NCBI RefSeq assembly: GCF_946478955.1 | Contig: NZ_CAMLDL010000003.1 | Location: 124,001 to 188,000 of the forward strand | Direction of reading: 5' to 3' | Origin: an uncultured Sphingomonas sp. | GTDB lineage: Bacteria; Pseudomonadota; Alphaproteobacteria; Sphingomonadales; Sphingomonadaceae | Length of the DNA: 64,000 nt | Shown here: positions 43,293 through 53,493 of the stretch, piece by piece | Position numbering within the stretch: position 1 is the first letter of the stretch | How the letters are laid out: each line of letters begins with the position of its first letter | Notes under the pieces: model-generated | What the model saw: only the letters and a program-made list of their open reading frames with translations | Told to the model about the DNA's origin: nothing | Databases searched by the model: none | Position numbers and translations under genes: made by a program

Positions 43293-43694
43293 ATGCGGGC
43301 GCTCGACGAATGGCATCGTTTCGTTGAGACTGGCGACCCGGCAATACTACATGATCTGCTGGACCCCGGCGCCATTTTCGAAAGCCCTGTTGTGCACATG
43401 CCCCAACGTGGCCGCGCTATCACGGCGCAATATCTTGTGGGAGCAGTGCAGATCCTTGGTGGGAGCCATTTTCGTTACACGGGCGAATGGCTGAGTGACA
43501 GCGGCGCCGTGCTGGAATTCCAAACCGAGATCGACGGCATCGAAATTAACGGCGTGGACATTATCACCACCTCGTCCGATGGACGACGGATCAACCATTT
43601 CAAAGTCATGATCCGCCCGCTGAAGGCCATCGAGATCGTGCATCGGCGAATGGGCGAAATGCTGGCACGGAACAATCCTGTCGGTGGGACGTGA
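43293..43694 (+). CDS. NTF2-like/SnoaL-fold protein
   Basis: A 133-residue alpha+beta barrel-type protein (MRALDEWHRFVETGDPAILH, then DLLDPGAIFESPVVHMPQRG, then ...ITHFKVMIRPLKAIEIV-like segment). The family includes isomerases, hydrolases and orphan pocket proteins; no catalytic set is clear. It begins four bases after yfiB ends, so it may be co-transcribed. The start at 43293 follows the yfiB stop; an open frame further up is antisense-free but inside yfiB. Confidence 0.75.
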   Translation: MRALDEWHRFVETGDPAILHDLLDPGAIFESPVVHMPQRGRAITAQYLVGAVQILGGSHFRYTGEWLSDSGAVLEFQTEIDGIEINGVDIITTSSDGRRINHFKVMIRPLKAIEIVHRRMGEMLARNNPVGGT

Positions 43695-43701
43695 TGCATA
43701 A

Positions 43702-45561
43702 ATGAATGAACCATTTTCCGGCGCAGAATCCGCCGACCCTCGCACCAACGCCAGCCATGATTTCATCATCGTAGGTTCTGGCGCCGGCGGCGGCCCGCTT
43801 GCCGCCAATCTGGTCGAGGCCGGGTTTAGCGTGCTGTTGCTGGAGGCGGGGGACGACCACCGCTGTCCCTATTACGACGTGCCGATCATGCAGGCTCGGG
43901 CTAGCGAAGACCCCGACATGCGCTGGGATTTTTTTGTGCGCCATCACCGGGATGATGCCCAGCAGGCGAAAGACACAAAGTTCGTGTCGAAGCGCGACGG
44001 CATTCTGTATCCGCGCGGTGCAACGCTTGGTGGGTCAACGGCGATCAGTGCGCTGGTTACCATTTATCCGCATAATTCGGACTGGGATTACCTCGCCGAA
44101 TTGACGAGAGACGATGATTGGTCGGCCGACGCCATGCGCCGCCGCTTTGAGCGACTTGAAGCATGGCGCGGCGCCGACCCGGATCCAGACAATCCGGCGG
44201 TTCCAGGCGATGGTTCGCGCCATGGCTTCGATGGTTGGTTAAAAGTCACCCGTGCTGACCCCAAGCTTGCAGGGCGCGAGCCCTGGTTTCTCGACATCAT
44301 TAACGCGATCGAGGCAGAGAGCCGCGCCACCTATGGCACCCCTGAGACGACGATCTTACCCAACGATCCCAACGACTGGCGCTTTGTCCATGAGGGTCGC
44401 GAAGGCATGACCTTTATGCCCGTTGCCGTCGACAATGGTCGGCGCAACGGTGCGCGCGAACGGATATTGGATGCACAGACCCGTCACCCGGACCTGCTTA
44501 CCATTCGGTACAATATTTTGGCCGAACGCGTCTTGTTTGACGGTAATCGCGCGATTGGCGTCGCCTGTCTCGACGGCGCTCATCTATATGGAGCCGATCC
44601 CGAGACGGCCCGCGCGCATGGTCCGGGAACGCCCGTCGAATTCTTTGCCCGCCGCGAAGTGATCCTCGCCACCGGCGCCTTCAACACCCCGCAAATCCTT
44701 AAACTGTCGGGGATCGGCCCGCGCGAGGAACTGGAAGCCTTTGACATTCCGGTGAGGATAGATCGCGCTGCGGTCGGGAGCAATCTGCAGGATCGATATG
44801 AAGTCGGCGTAGTGCACCGCACGATCCATGATTTTCCAGTGTTCGATGGTGCGGTTCTTGATGTGCCAGGCCGTGACGGTATCGCCGATCCGCTGTTCCG
44901 TGAATGGGCGGAAAGCCAGAGCGGCCCCTATTCCACCAACGGCTCGCTCGCCGCATTTGTCGCCAAGTCCAGCGTCGCGCAGGGCGACCCCGACCTGATC
45001 ATTTTCGCCCTGCCGATCGATTTCCACGGTTATTATCCCGGCTATGCGGGTGAAAGCGCGCAACATCATGATCGCGTGACATTCGTGGTCCTTAAAGCTC
45101 ATACGCTCAATCGTGCCGGAACAGTGCGTCTCGCCTCGTCCGATCCGCGCGAACCGCCAGCGATCACATTCTCCTATTTTGAAGAAGGAAGTGATGCCGC
45201 CGGGCACGATCTTGAAGGGGTCATCGACGGCATCGAAATTGCCCGCCGGATCGCATCGCGCCTTGACGGCATGATCGCGGAAGAACTGATCCCCGGCAAA
45301 GCGTTCGATAGCAGGCAGAAGCTGGCCACCTTCGTCCGCAATGAAGCATGGGGACACCATGCATCCTGCACCTGCCCCATCGGCGCGGACGACGACCCCA
45401 ATGCGGTGCTGGATGGAGATTTTCGCGTTCGCGGCGTCAACGGCCTGCGCGTTGTCGACGCCAGCATCTTTCCCCGCATCCCAGGGATATTCATCTGCTC
45501 TGCGGTTTATATGGCGAGCGAGCGGGCCAGTGACGTTATTATCGCGGAATATGCGGAATAG
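43702..45561 (+). CDS. GMC-family flavin oxidoreductase
   Basis: A 619-residue FAD enzyme of the glucose-methanol-choline family. The N-terminal dinucleotide motif is DFIIVGSGAGGGPLAANLVE; the second signature ATGAFNTPQILKLSGIGPRE and the active-site region AWGHHASCTCPIGADDDP, plus a C-terminal VVDASIFPRIPGIF, are present. It probably oxidises an alcohol. Substrate cannot be named. It is seven bases after the NTF2-like gene. Confidence 0.92.
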   Translation: MNEPFSGAESADPRTNASHDFIIVGSGAGGGPLAANLVEAGFSVLLLEAGDDHRCPYYDVPIMQARASEDPDMRWDFFVRHHRDDAQQAKDTKFVSKRDGILYPRGATLGGSTAISALVTIYPHNSDWDYLAELTRDDDWSADAMRRRFERLEAWRGADPDPDNPAVPGDGSRHGFDGWLKVTRADPKLAGREPWFLDIINAIEAESRATYGTPETTILPNDPNDWRFVHEGREGMTFMPVAVDNGRRNGARERILDAQTRHPDLLTIRYNILAERVLFDGNRAIGVACLDGAHLYGADPETARAHGPGTPVEFFARREVILATGAFNTPQILKLSGIGPREELEAFDIPVRIDRAAVGSNLQDRYEVGVVHRTIHDFPVFDGAVLDVPGRDGIADPLFREWAESQSGPYSTNGSLAAFVAKSSVAQGDPDLIIFALPIDFHGYYPGYAGESAQHHDRVTFVVLKAHTLNRAGTVRLASSDPREPPAITFSYFEEGSDAAGHDLEGVIDGIEIARRIASRLDGMIAEELIPGKAFDSRQKLATFVRNEAWGHHASCTCPIGADDDPNAVLDGDFRVRGVNGLRVVDASIFPRIPGIFICSAVYMASERASDVIIAEYAE

Positions 45562-45657
45562 GGAGATGCGCGGCGCCCGCGTGTTACGTAGGGATTTTTC
45601 AAGCTCGAAACTTCGGCTAGATCATGCCGGAACGCCGTCACCAACAAGGAGTAACCG

Positions 45658-46590
45658 ATGACCGTCACTGTCCCACAGGCCGCCGCTGCCGGCCTGACCC
45701 AGGGTGCAATTTTTCTGGTGGTGACGATCGAACCGGGCGCGGACAATGAGACGACAGCGCGCCAACTGCTTGCCGACATGTCGTCATTGGTTCGCGGCGT
45801 TGGCTTTCGCAATCCGGGTGATCAATTGTCCTGCGTCACCGGCATCGGGTCCGATGCATGGAACCGGCTGATCGGATCGCCGCGGCCAAAACATCTTCAT
45901 CCGTTCAAGGAGATAGTCGGCGTTCACACGGCGCCATCCACGCCGGGCGATCTACTGTTCCACATCCGCGCCGAAACGTTCGACCAATGTTTTGAACTGG
46001 CCAATATCATCATGACCCGGCTGGGCGATGCGGCAAAGGTTGAGGACGAAGTGCATGGCTTCAAATATTTCGATGACCGCGATCTGCTGGGCTTTGTCGA
46101 CGGCACCGAAAATCCGACCGGTGCGCTCGCCAATGCAGCCGTCCTGATTGGCGACGAAGATCCGGATTTCATCGGCGGCAGCTATGTGATCGTGCAAAAA
46201 TATCTCCACAACCTGACCGCCTGGAACAAGGTCGCCGTTGAGGAGCAGGAAAATATCATCGGGCGGCACAAATTGTCCGACACAGAGCAGTTGGAAAAGG
46301 ACAAGAAGCCTTACGCACACAACGTCCTGACCAATATCGACGACGCCGACGGCAATCAGCTTCAGATCGTGCGCGCCAACATGCCGTTCGGCGAAATCGG
46401 CAAGGCCGAATATGGCACCTATTTCATCGGCTATGCCTGTTCGCCGGAACGGACCGAAACGATGCTCAATAACATGTTCATCGGCAATCCGCCCGGCACC
46501 TATGACCATTTGCTGGATTTCAGCACGGCAGTGACCGGTACCCTCTTCTTCGTGCCGAGTTCGACATGGCTCGATGATGTGGAGGCATGA
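45658..46590 (+). CDS. Dyp-type heme peroxidase
   Basis: A 310-residue B-type dye-decolorising peroxidase with the signature GFVDGTENPTGA (catalytic Asp), the heme-side Arg in VRANMPFGEIGK and FIGYACSPERTETMLNNMF. It contains no Tat signal, so it is cytosolic unless packaged in an encapsulin; none is visible here. It follows the GMC gene by 96 bp and may have its own promoter. Confidence 0.92.
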   Translation: MTVTVPQAAAAGLTQGAIFLVVTIEPGADNETTARQLLADMSSLVRGVGFRNPGDQLSCVTGIGSDAWNRLIGSPRPKHLHPFKEIVGVHTAPSTPGDLLFHIRAETFDQCFELANIIMTRLGDAAKVEDEVHGFKYFDDRDLLGFVDGTENPTGALANAAVLIGDEDPDFIGGSYVIVQKYLHNLTAWNKVAVEEQENIIGRHKLSDTEQLEKDKKPYAHNVLTNIDDADGNQLQIVRANMPFGEIGKAEYGTYFIGYACSPERTETMLNNMFIGNPPGTYDHLLDFSTAVTGTLFFVPSSTWLDDVEA

Positions 46591-46686
46591 GTGCGGGCGT
46601 CAGATCTTCGGCCTGTTTAATCGCTCGCCACTGATTTAGGTCGGACGCCATCAGCGTTGTCGCGGCTACTGCAATGGTGACGCTGA

Positions 46687-47721
46687 TCATGGCCGCACCA
46701 GCACTTTCAATGCTTCTCGGTCATTCATCGCGCGGTAGCCGTCCGGCACCCCATCCAGATCCACCGTCCGATCAAATACCCGCCCTGGCCGTATCGTCCC
46801 GTCCATAATGTCGGGCAGCAGTTCGTCGATATAGGCGCGCACCGGTGCCGGGCCGCCCGCGACGCTGACGTTGCGGTAGAACATCGACTGCGCCTCGGGC
46901 AGCGCACTATAGTGCGGCACGCCAACCCGGCCGACGGCGCCGCCGGCCCGAACAACGGCAAGCGACGTATCAATCGCGCCTTCATTACCGACGCATTCCA
47001 GCACCGACTGGACGCCATAGCCGCCCGTCAGCTCGCGGACCTTCTCGGCCGCTTCGGCCCCGCGTTCCCGAACCACATCGGTCGCACCGAACTCCAGCGC
47101 GAGTGCGATCCGCGCGTCATGGCGGCCCATGATGATGATCTGCTCCGCACCCATCCTTTTGGCCGCGATCACACCGCACAGGCCAACCGCACCATCACCA
47201 ATTACCGCAACGGTGCCACCGGTTCGCACCTTGGCCGTCACCGCGGCATGATGCCCCGTCCCCATCACGTCCGACAGCGTCAACAGCGCGGGCATCAGGG
47301 CGTCGTCCTCCGCGACGTCAATCGGGTAGAGTGTGCCGTCCGCCAGTGGCACGCGAAGCGCCTCCGATTGCGCCCCTCCAATTTCACCAATGCCGAAGAA
47401 GCCGCCATGGACGCAGGCCGTCTGCAGCCCTTCGTCACAGAACAGACAGCTGCCGTCCGAGTAAGCGAAGGGCATGATCACGACCTGTCCGGGGCGGATG
47501 CGCCGCACGTCGGCGCCCACCGCCTCGACCACGCCAATCGCCTCATGCCCCATCTGCCGCCCAGCAGGCGTTTCGGGCAGGTCGTTGTAGGGCCACAGGT
47601 CGCTGCCGCAGATGCAGGCGCGGGTGATTCGGATCAGCGCGTCAGTCGGCGCGATGATGGCGGCGTCCGGCACATCGCGGACCTGCACATCGCCCGCCTT
47701 GTACATCAATGTTGCACGCAT
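46687..47721 (-). CDS. zinc-dependent alcohol dehydrogenase
   Basis: A 344-residue medium-chain dehydrogenase with the catalytic zinc site in CICGSDLWPY and GHEAIGVVEAVG, a short cysteine-rich loop (CLFCDEGLQTAC) and the nucleotide motif VAVIGDGAVGLCGVIAAKRM. It acts as an NAD(P)-linked alcohol or polyol dehydrogenase. It is the last gene of the ADH-AKR-CMD group on this strand, 17 bp after the AKR. Confidence 0.92.
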   Translation of the reverse strand: MRATLMYKAGDVQVRDVPDAAIIAPTDALIRITRACICGSDLWPYNDLPETPAGRQMGHEAIGVVEAVGADVRRIRPGQVVIMPFAYSDGSCLFCDEGLQTACVHGGFFGIGEIGGAQSEALRVPLADGTLYPIDVAEDDALMPALLTLSDVMGTGHHAAVTAKVRTGGTVAVIGDGAVGLCGVIAAKRMGAEQIIIMGRHDARIALALEFGATDVVRERGAEAAEKVRELTGGYGVQSVLECVGNEGAIDTSLAVVRAGGAVGRVGVPHYSALPEAQSMFYRNVSVAGGPAPVRAYIDELLPDIMDGTIRPGRVFDRTVDLDGVPDGYRAMNDREALKVLVRP

Positions 47722-47738
47722 GGGTTTACTCCTTCGTC

Positions 47739-48767
<1,029 letters not shown>

Positions 48768-49100
48768 TCAGGCGTCGCGATCGGCGAAGACCTGCCGCGC
48801 GATGCCGATGGCGGTCCCGGCGCACGGCCAGCCGGCGTAAAAGGCGATGTGGGTGATCGTCTCGACAACCTCGTCACGCGTCACACCATTGTCGAGCGCC
48901 TTGCCGAGGTGAAACGGTAGCTCGTTGTGCCGATACAGCGCGATCAGCGCAGAAATGGTGGCAAGGCTCCGGTCGCGGGGCGAAAGCTCCGGCCGCTGCC
49001 ATACATCACCGAATAGCACCTTATCCGTAATCTCGGTCAGGCGCGGCGCCACATCGCCCCACGGCGCCCGCATCGGCTGTGCAGATTTGGCATGGGTCAT
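48768..49100 (-). CDS. carboxymuconolactone-decarboxylase-family protein
   Basis: A 110-residue CMD-like protein (LTEITDKVLFGDVWQRPELS, then SLATISALIALYRHNELPFH, then YAGWPCAGTAIGIARQVF). It lacks a CxxC pair, so it is not an AhpD-type peroxidase partner; a decarboxylase or lactonase-like role is possible. It is the first gene of the minus-strand ADH-AKR-CMD group and is divergent from the LysR gene at 49192. Confidence 0.9.
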   Translation of the reverse strand: MTHAKSAQPMRAPWGDVAPRLTEITDKVLFGDVWQRPELSPRDRSLATISALIALYRHNELPFHLGKALDNGVTRDEVVETITHIAFYAGWPCAGTAIGIARQVFADRDA

Positions 49101-49191
49101 CGGGGAACTCCTTTCGAGACCCCATCTACGCCCTTCCCTGCTTCGCGATTAGGCGGCATAATGTGCATGTATCAGTGAATGAAATTCAATA

Positions 49192-50085
49192 ATGTCCACA
49201 ACCAACCTCAATGATTTGAACGCGCTCCGCCTCGTCGCCCGCGAACGCAGTTTCACCCGCGCGGCGGCGCAGCTAGGCGTCTCCGCCTCGGCGCTCAGCC
49301 ATACGGTACGGCGGCTCGAGGAGAGCCTTGGCGTGCGCCTCCTCACCCGCACCACGCGGCAGGTCGCGCCGACCGAGGCGGGAGAGCGGCTGCTCGCGTC
49401 CATCGGCCCGCGCCTCGATGAGATAGAGGCCGATCTGGCCGCGGTCGCCGATCTGCGCGACACGCCGTCGGGCACCGTCCGCATCACCACCGGCAGCGAC
49501 GCGGCGGAGACCATTCTCTGGCCCAAGCTCGCGCCCATCCTCGCCGAATTTCCCGACGTGCGGATCGAAATCAGCGTCAACGCGGGTTTCGTCGATATTG
49601 TCGAGCATCGCTTCGACGCAGGCGTGCGGCTGGGAGAGACGATCGCGCAGGACATGATCGCGGTGCGCATCGGCCCGGATCTGCGCATGGCCGCCGTTGC
49701 CTCCCCCGTCTATTTCGCGGCCCACCCCAAACCAAAGATCCCGCAGGACCTCGCCCATCACAATTGCATCAACCTGCGTTTCCCGACCCAAGGCGGCCTT
49801 TATGCGTGGGAATTTGAGAAGGACGGCCGCCCCCTCAACGCCCGGGTCGAGGGCCAGCTAGTCGTCAACGAAATCAACATCGCCCGCCAAGCCGCCCTCG
49901 ACGGCGCCGGCCTTGCCTATCTGCTAGGCACGCATGTCGAAGACGACATTGCCGTGGGGCGGTTAGTCCGCGTCCTCGAAGACTGGTGCCCACCCTTCCC
50001 CGGGTACCACCTCTATTACCCCAGCCGACGGCAGCAGCCGCCCGCGTTGCAAATGGTCATCGATGCGCTGCGGTGGCCGGGGTAA
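49192..50085 (+). CDS. LysR-family regulator of the CMD-AKR-ADH cluster
   Basis: A 297-residue LTTR with a typical helix-turn-helix (NALRLVARERSFTRAAAQLG, then VSASALSHTVRRLEESLGVR) and effector domain. It is divergent from the CMD gene with a 91-bp gap, the usual layout for control of the adjacent operon. Its effector is unknown. It is the last gene before rplK on this strand. Confidence 0.92.
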   Translation: MSTTNLNDLNALRLVARERSFTRAAAQLGVSASALSHTVRRLEESLGVRLLTRTTRQVAPTEAGERLLASIGPRLDEIEADLAAVADLRDTPSGTVRITTGSDAAETILWPKLAPILAEFPDVRIEISVNAGFVDIVEHRFDAGVRLGETIAQDMIAVRIGPDLRMAAVASPVYFAAHPKPKIPQDLAHHNCINLRFPTQGGLYAWEFEKDGRPLNARVEGQLVVNEINIARQAALDGAGLAYLLGTHVEDDIAVGRLVRVLEDWCPPFPGYHLYYPSRRQQPPALQMVIDALRWPG

Positions 50086-50315
50086 GCGGCCGTTGGGTCG
50101 GCGATTCCAACCGTCGGTCGCGTCGCCAGCGCCGCCATTCCCCCGATTTGACTGCGTTTGGCCCTTCCCTTTCACCCCGACTCCCGCTAAGGGCGCGCTC
50201 TTCCAACGCATTGCATTGGGAATTGCGGGAGGTCGGACCCATTGGGCTCGGCCGCTTGAACCGCTAAACTTGAACCGCCCATGCCTTCGGGCGCGGGCAT
50301 TACAGAGTGAGACAC

Positions 50316-50747
50316 ATGGCAAAGAAAATCACGGGCTATATCAAGCTCCAGGTGCCTGCTGGCACCGCCAATCCGTCGCCGCCGATCGGCCCTGCACTGG
50401 GTCAGCGCGGCGTCAACATCATGGAATTCTGCAAGGCATTCAACGCCGCGACGCAGGATCTTGAAAAGCAAATGCCGATCCCGACGATCATCACCGTCTA
50501 TGCGGATCGCAGCTTCTCGTTCATCACCAAGACCCCGCCGGCGTCGTTCCTTCTGAAGAAGGCCGCGAAGCTGAAGTCGGGTTCGAAGGAACCGGGCAAG
50601 GTTTCCGCAGGTACGATCAAGCGTTCGCAGCTGGCCGAAATCGCCGAGATGAAGATGAAGGACTTGTCCGCCAACGACATCGACGCCGCCACCAAGATCA
50701 TCGAAGGTTCGGCCCGCGCGATGGGCCTCCAGGTTGTGGAGGGTTAA
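50316..50747 (+). CDS. rplK: 50S ribosomal protein L11
   Basis: A 143-residue L11, beginning [20 protein letters not shown] with the [20 protein letters not shown] segment. It binds 23S rRNA at the GTPase centre. The ATG at 50316 is the normal start. rplA follows four bases after. Upstream is a 230-bp gap after the LysR gene, where its promoter must lie; two CTTGAA hexamers occur there but I cannot place a clear promoter. Confidence 0.98.
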   Translation: MAKKITGYIKLQVPAGTANPSPPIGPALGQRGVNIMEFCKAFNAATQDLEKQMPIPTIITVYADRSFSFITKTPPASFLLKKAAKLKSGSKEPGKVSAGTIKRSQLAEIAEMKMKDLSANDIDAATKIIEGSARAMGLQVVEG

Positions 50748-50751
50748 GACC

Positions 50752-51450
50752 ATGGCAAAGCTGACCAAGAAGCAGAAGACCCTCGACGGTAAGGTCGAAG
50801 CCGACAAATTGTACGGCGTTGGTGAAGCGCTGGACCTCGTCAAGAGCCTGGCAACCGCGAAGTTCGACGAATCCGTCGAAGTCGCGATCAACCTGGGCGT
50901 TGACCCCCGCCACGCCGACCAGATGGTCCGCGGCGTCGTCAACCTGCCCAAGGGCACCGGCAAGGACGTCCGCGTCGCCGTGTTCGCCAAGGGCGACAAG
51001 GCTGACGAAGCCAAGGCCGCTGGCGCCGAAACCGTTGGTGCCGAAGATCTGATGGAAGCCATGCAGAACGGCGACACTAACTATGACCGCGTCATCGCGA
51101 CGCCGGACATGATGGGCGTTGTCGGTCGCCTCGGTAAGGTACTGGGCCCGAAGGGCCTGATGCCGAATCCGAAGCTCGGCACCGTCACGCCGAACCCGGC
51201 AGAGGCGGTTCGCCTCGCCAAGGCTGGCCAGGTCGAATTCCGCGTCGAAAAGGCCGGCATCATCCACGCCGGCATCGGCAAGGCGAGCTTCCCGGCCGCC
51301 GACCTCAAAGCGAACTTTGACGCGTTTGTCGACGCGATCGTCAAGGCCAAGCCGTCGGGCGCCAAGGGCAAATATGTCAAGAAGATCGCCATGAGCTCCT
51401 CGATGGGCCCGGGCGTCAAGATCGACATTACCGAGGTTGCTGGCGCGTAA
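50752..51450 (+). CDS. rplA: 50S ribosomal protein L1
   Basis: A 232-residue L1 ([20 protein letters not shown]; the [20 protein letters not shown] and [16 protein letters not shown] segments). L1 binds 23S rRNA at the L1 stalk and represses its own operon. The ATG at 50752 is used. A terminator follows at 51478-51508. Confidence 0.98.
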   Translation: MAKLTKKQKTLDGKVEADKLYGVGEALDLVKSLATAKFDESVEVAINLGVDPRHADQMVRGVVNLPKGTGKDVRVAVFAKGDKADEAKAAGAETVGAEDLMEAMQNGDTNYDRVIATPDMMGVVGRLGKVLGPKGLMPNPKLGTVTPNPAEAVRLAKAGQVEFRVEKAGIIHAGIGKASFPAADLKANFDAFVDAIVKAKPSGAKGKYVKKIAMSSSMGPGVKIDITEVAGA

Positions 51451-51477
51451 GCCCTGGCGTTCTTCGCAAGACGATAG

Positions 51478-51508
51478 AGGGTCGGGGCGGCAACGCTCCG
51501 GCCCTTTT
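51478..51508 (+). terminator. intrinsic terminator after rplA
   Basis: AGGGTCGGGGC and GCTCCGGCCCT-type arms with a short loop, followed by TTTT. It closes the rplK-rplA transcript before the cupredoxin gene. Confidence 0.8.
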
Positions 51509-51572
51509 CGTTGGTTCAGCATGGGTGCATGATTGATCGGTTATCAGCGTTGATCCGGATAGGAGAATTGCC

Positions 51573-51962
51573 ATGCGCCGTTCCCTGTTGCTTGCCGTCC
51601 TTACCCTTGCACCAGCTGCCACGCCGCCCGCCTTTGCGGGGGCACCGCAATCGGTCGTGGTCCATCTGTCCAACTTCAAATTTACGCCCGCGACCATCAC
51701 CCTGGCGCAAGGGCAAAGCTATAATTTGAAGCTGATCAACGACAGCGGCGGCGGTCACAGCTTTGGCGCCAAAGCGTTCTTTGCGGCTGCCAACGTCGCG
51801 GCGACGGATCGCGCCCAAATCATCAAGGGCGCCGTTGAGGTCGGCGCTGGTCAGACGCGTACCATCCAGTTCACCGCCCCCGCCCCCGGAACTTACAATC
51901 TGAAATGCACCCATATGATGCACGGTCCGATGGGCATGCGGGGGCAAATACTGGTGCGATAA
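51573..51962 (+). CDS. periplasmic cupredoxin-domain protein
   Basis: A 129-residue protein with a signal peptide (LLLAVLTLAPAATPPAFA) and a single cupredoxin fold. Candidate copper ligands are the His in GGHSFGAK and the C-terminal Cys/His/Met set around KCTHMMHGPMGMRG. It is probably an electron carrier or copper-binding protein. Its position between rplA and rplJ is unusual. Confidence 0.85.
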   Translation: MRRSLLLAVLTLAPAATPPAFAGAPQSVVVHLSNFKFTPATITLAQGQSYNLKLINDSGGGHSFGAKAFFAAANVAATDRAQIIKGAVEVGAGQTRTIQFTAPAPGTYNLKCTHMMHGPMGMRGQILVR

Positions 51963-51976
51963 GCCCTCTGCCTGCT

Positions 51977-52004
51977 TGACATTTTGCGCTGCAACAGTAG
52001 TGGA
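51977..52004 (+). promoter_or_regulatory. candidate rplJ-rplL promoter
   Basis: TTGACA (51977-51982) and TAGTGG (51999-52004), 16 bp apart. The -35 is perfect, the -10 weak. It would produce a leader of about 230 nt ahead of rplJ. Confidence 0.5.
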
Positions 52005-52009
52005 GCCTC

Positions 52010-52240
52010 CGACCGCTGTTTTCGAACAGCGTTCTCGTCCGAGACAGTCGCTGTCCCCGCTATCTGCGAGGACTTAATTTGCGGCCTAGACGGGGAACAG
52101 GAATTTTAAGTCGAGCCCGCCCTTTCGTGCGTGTCTCGCGCTTTCGATCCATCCCCCGGACATCTCGGAGTTGTGGGCTCGCTCACAGCTCCAAACCGTT
52201 TGTCGGATGGTCCGGCAGGCGGAATGACTAGGAGTATGGC
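52010..52240 (+). promoter_or_regulatory. probable L10 leader
   Basis: The 278-bp gap before rplJ is long and GC-structured and lies downstream of a promoter. Short complementary segments (e.g. GAGTTGTG and CACAGCTC, around 52168-52195) can pair. L10(L12)4 autoregulates through such leaders in other bacteria; the exact fold was not derived here. Confidence 0.5.
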
Positions 52241-52747
52241 ATGGATCGTTCGCAAAAATCCGATCTGGTTGCCGAGCTGAAGAACGTCTTCAACGAGACC
52301 AGTGTTGTGGTGATTACCCGCAACCTGGGCCTGTCGGTCGCACAGTCGTCCGATCTTCGTTCGAAGATGCGCGATGCCGGTGCCCAGTTCAAAGTTGCGA
52401 AGAACCGGCTTGCCAAGATCGCGCTCGAGGGCACGACGTACGGACCGATCAGCGACCTGCTGACCGGGCCGACCGCGCTCGCTACCTCGATCGATCCCGT
52501 CGCGGCTGCAAAGGTCGCGGTGGAATTCGCCAAGACCAACGATCGTCTCGAGATCGTTGGTGGCGCGATGGGCAACACGCTGCTCGACGTGAACGGGATC
52601 AAGGCTCTGGCCGAACTTCCGTCGCTCGATCAGCTGCGCGGCACGCTCGTGGGCCTTATTCAGGCGCCCGCGACGAAGATCGCCCGCATTGCCAAGGAGC
52701 CGGGTGGCCAGATTGCGCGCGTTCTCGCCGCAAAGGCCGCAGCTTAA
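52241..52747 (+). CDS. rplJ: 50S ribosomal protein L10
   Basis: A 168-residue L10: [20 protein letters not shown], then the [14 protein letters not shown] and [20 protein letters not shown] segments. L10 forms the base of the L7/L12 stalk and binds its own leader. A good AGGAG precedes the ATG. rplL follows 55 bp later. Confidence 0.98.
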   Translation: MDRSQKSDLVAELKNVFNETSVVVITRNLGLSVAQSSDLRSKMRDAGAQFKVAKNRLAKIALEGTTYGPISDLLTGPTALATSIDPVAAAKVAVEFAKTNDRLEIVGGAMGNTLLDVNGIKALAELPSLDQLRGTLVGLIQAPATKIARIAKEPGGQIARVLAAKAAA

Positions 52748-52802
52748 ATTTTTCATTCAACGCACGAACATTCGGACCGCATTGGTCCACTAGGAGATAC
52801 AA

Positions 52803-53177
52803 ATGGCTGACCTGAACAAGATCGTCGACGAACTGTCGGCTCTGACCGTCCTCGAAGCTGCTGAGCTTTCGAAGCTTCTCGAAGAAAAGTGGGGCGTTTC
52901 GGCCGCCGCTGCCGTTGCCGTTGCTGGCCCGGCCGCCGGTGGCGCCGCTCCGGCTGCTGAAGAACAGACCGAATTTGACGTGATCCTCACCGGCGACGGT
53001 GGCAAGAAGATCAACGTCATCAAGGAAGTCCGTGCGATCACCGGCCTGGGTCTTGGCGAAGCCAAGGCGCTGGTTGAATCGGCTCCGAAGGCCCTCAAGG
53101 AAGGCGTCAACAAGGACGAAGCCGAAAAGATCAAGAAGCAGATCGAAGAAGCCGGTGGCACCATCGAGCTCAAGTAA
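52803..53177 (+). CDS. rplL: 50S ribosomal protein L7/L12
   Basis: A 124-residue acidic stalk protein: helical N-terminal part, an Ala/Pro/Gly hinge (about 38-55) and the C-terminal domain with [20 protein letters not shown]. It recruits translation factors. The downstream 316-bp gap has a palindromic repeat and two terminators, so it probably ends the rplJL transcript here and separates it from rpoB. Confidence 0.98.
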   Translation: MADLNKIVDELSALTVLEAAELSKLLEEKWGVSAAAAVAVAGPAAGGAAPAAEEQTEFDVILTGDGGKKINVIKEVRAITGLGLGEAKALVESAPKALKEGVNKDEAEKIKKQIEEAGGTIELK

Positions 53178-53198
53178 GCTTCACCGCATTTGCCTGGA

Positions 53199-53216
53199 CC
53201 CCGGCCTTCGCCGGGG
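53199..53216. repeat. palindromic repeat (CCCCGG type)
   Basis: CCCCGG-CCTTCG-CCGGGG, a short REP-like element directly after rplL. Confidence 0.7.
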
Positions 53217-53260
53217 CGCTAGCGCGGTTTCGTTGGTGTCTTGAAGCGCCAACGATTGGG

Positions 53261-53291
53261 AAGGGCGGCCTCGCAAGAGGTCGCCCTTTTT
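53261..53291 (+). terminator. intrinsic terminator, first tandem copy
   Basis: AAGGGCGGCC and GGTCGCCCTT arms with a T-run, downstream of rplL. Confidence 0.85.
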
Positions 53292-53376
53292 CATCCCCCA
53301 TCAAGACACCCGCTCCGAACCGCGACGGTCCCCCGGACCGTCGCTCCCGCTCACGCTTGAAGCGCCAACGATTGGG

Positions 53377-53407
53377 AAGGGCGGCCTCGCAAGAGGTCGC
53401 CCTTTTT
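53377..53407 (+). terminator. intrinsic terminator, second tandem copy
   Basis: Identical hairpin and T-run to the first, 116 bp later, so the rplL transcript has two successive stops. Confidence 0.8.
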
Positions 53408-53493
53408 CATCCCCCATCAAGACACCCGCTCCGAACCGCAACGGTCCGCCGGACCGTCGCTCCCGTTCGCAGCCCCGTGTGTCGGCCCGGAAT

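Larger units (their letters stand above)
53240..53467. repeat. tandem 116-bp duplication containing two terminators
   Basis: The 116-bp unit starting at 53240 is repeated from 53356, almost without change over its first 90 bases, with a few substitutions near the end. Each copy contains a complete intrinsic terminator and a CGGTCC/GGACCG palindrome. This fills most of the 316-bp gap between rplL and the convergent SLC13 gene; no coding region is credible in it. Confidence 0.85.

Noticed and set aside
48768..49100. AhpD-type peroxidase partner
   Set aside because: The CxxC pair required for that activity is missing; only a general CMD-like protein is supported.
53178..53493. CRISPR array
   Set aside because: The repeat is a simple two-copy tandem duplication carrying terminators, with no regular short repeats and spacers; no cas genes occur in the window.
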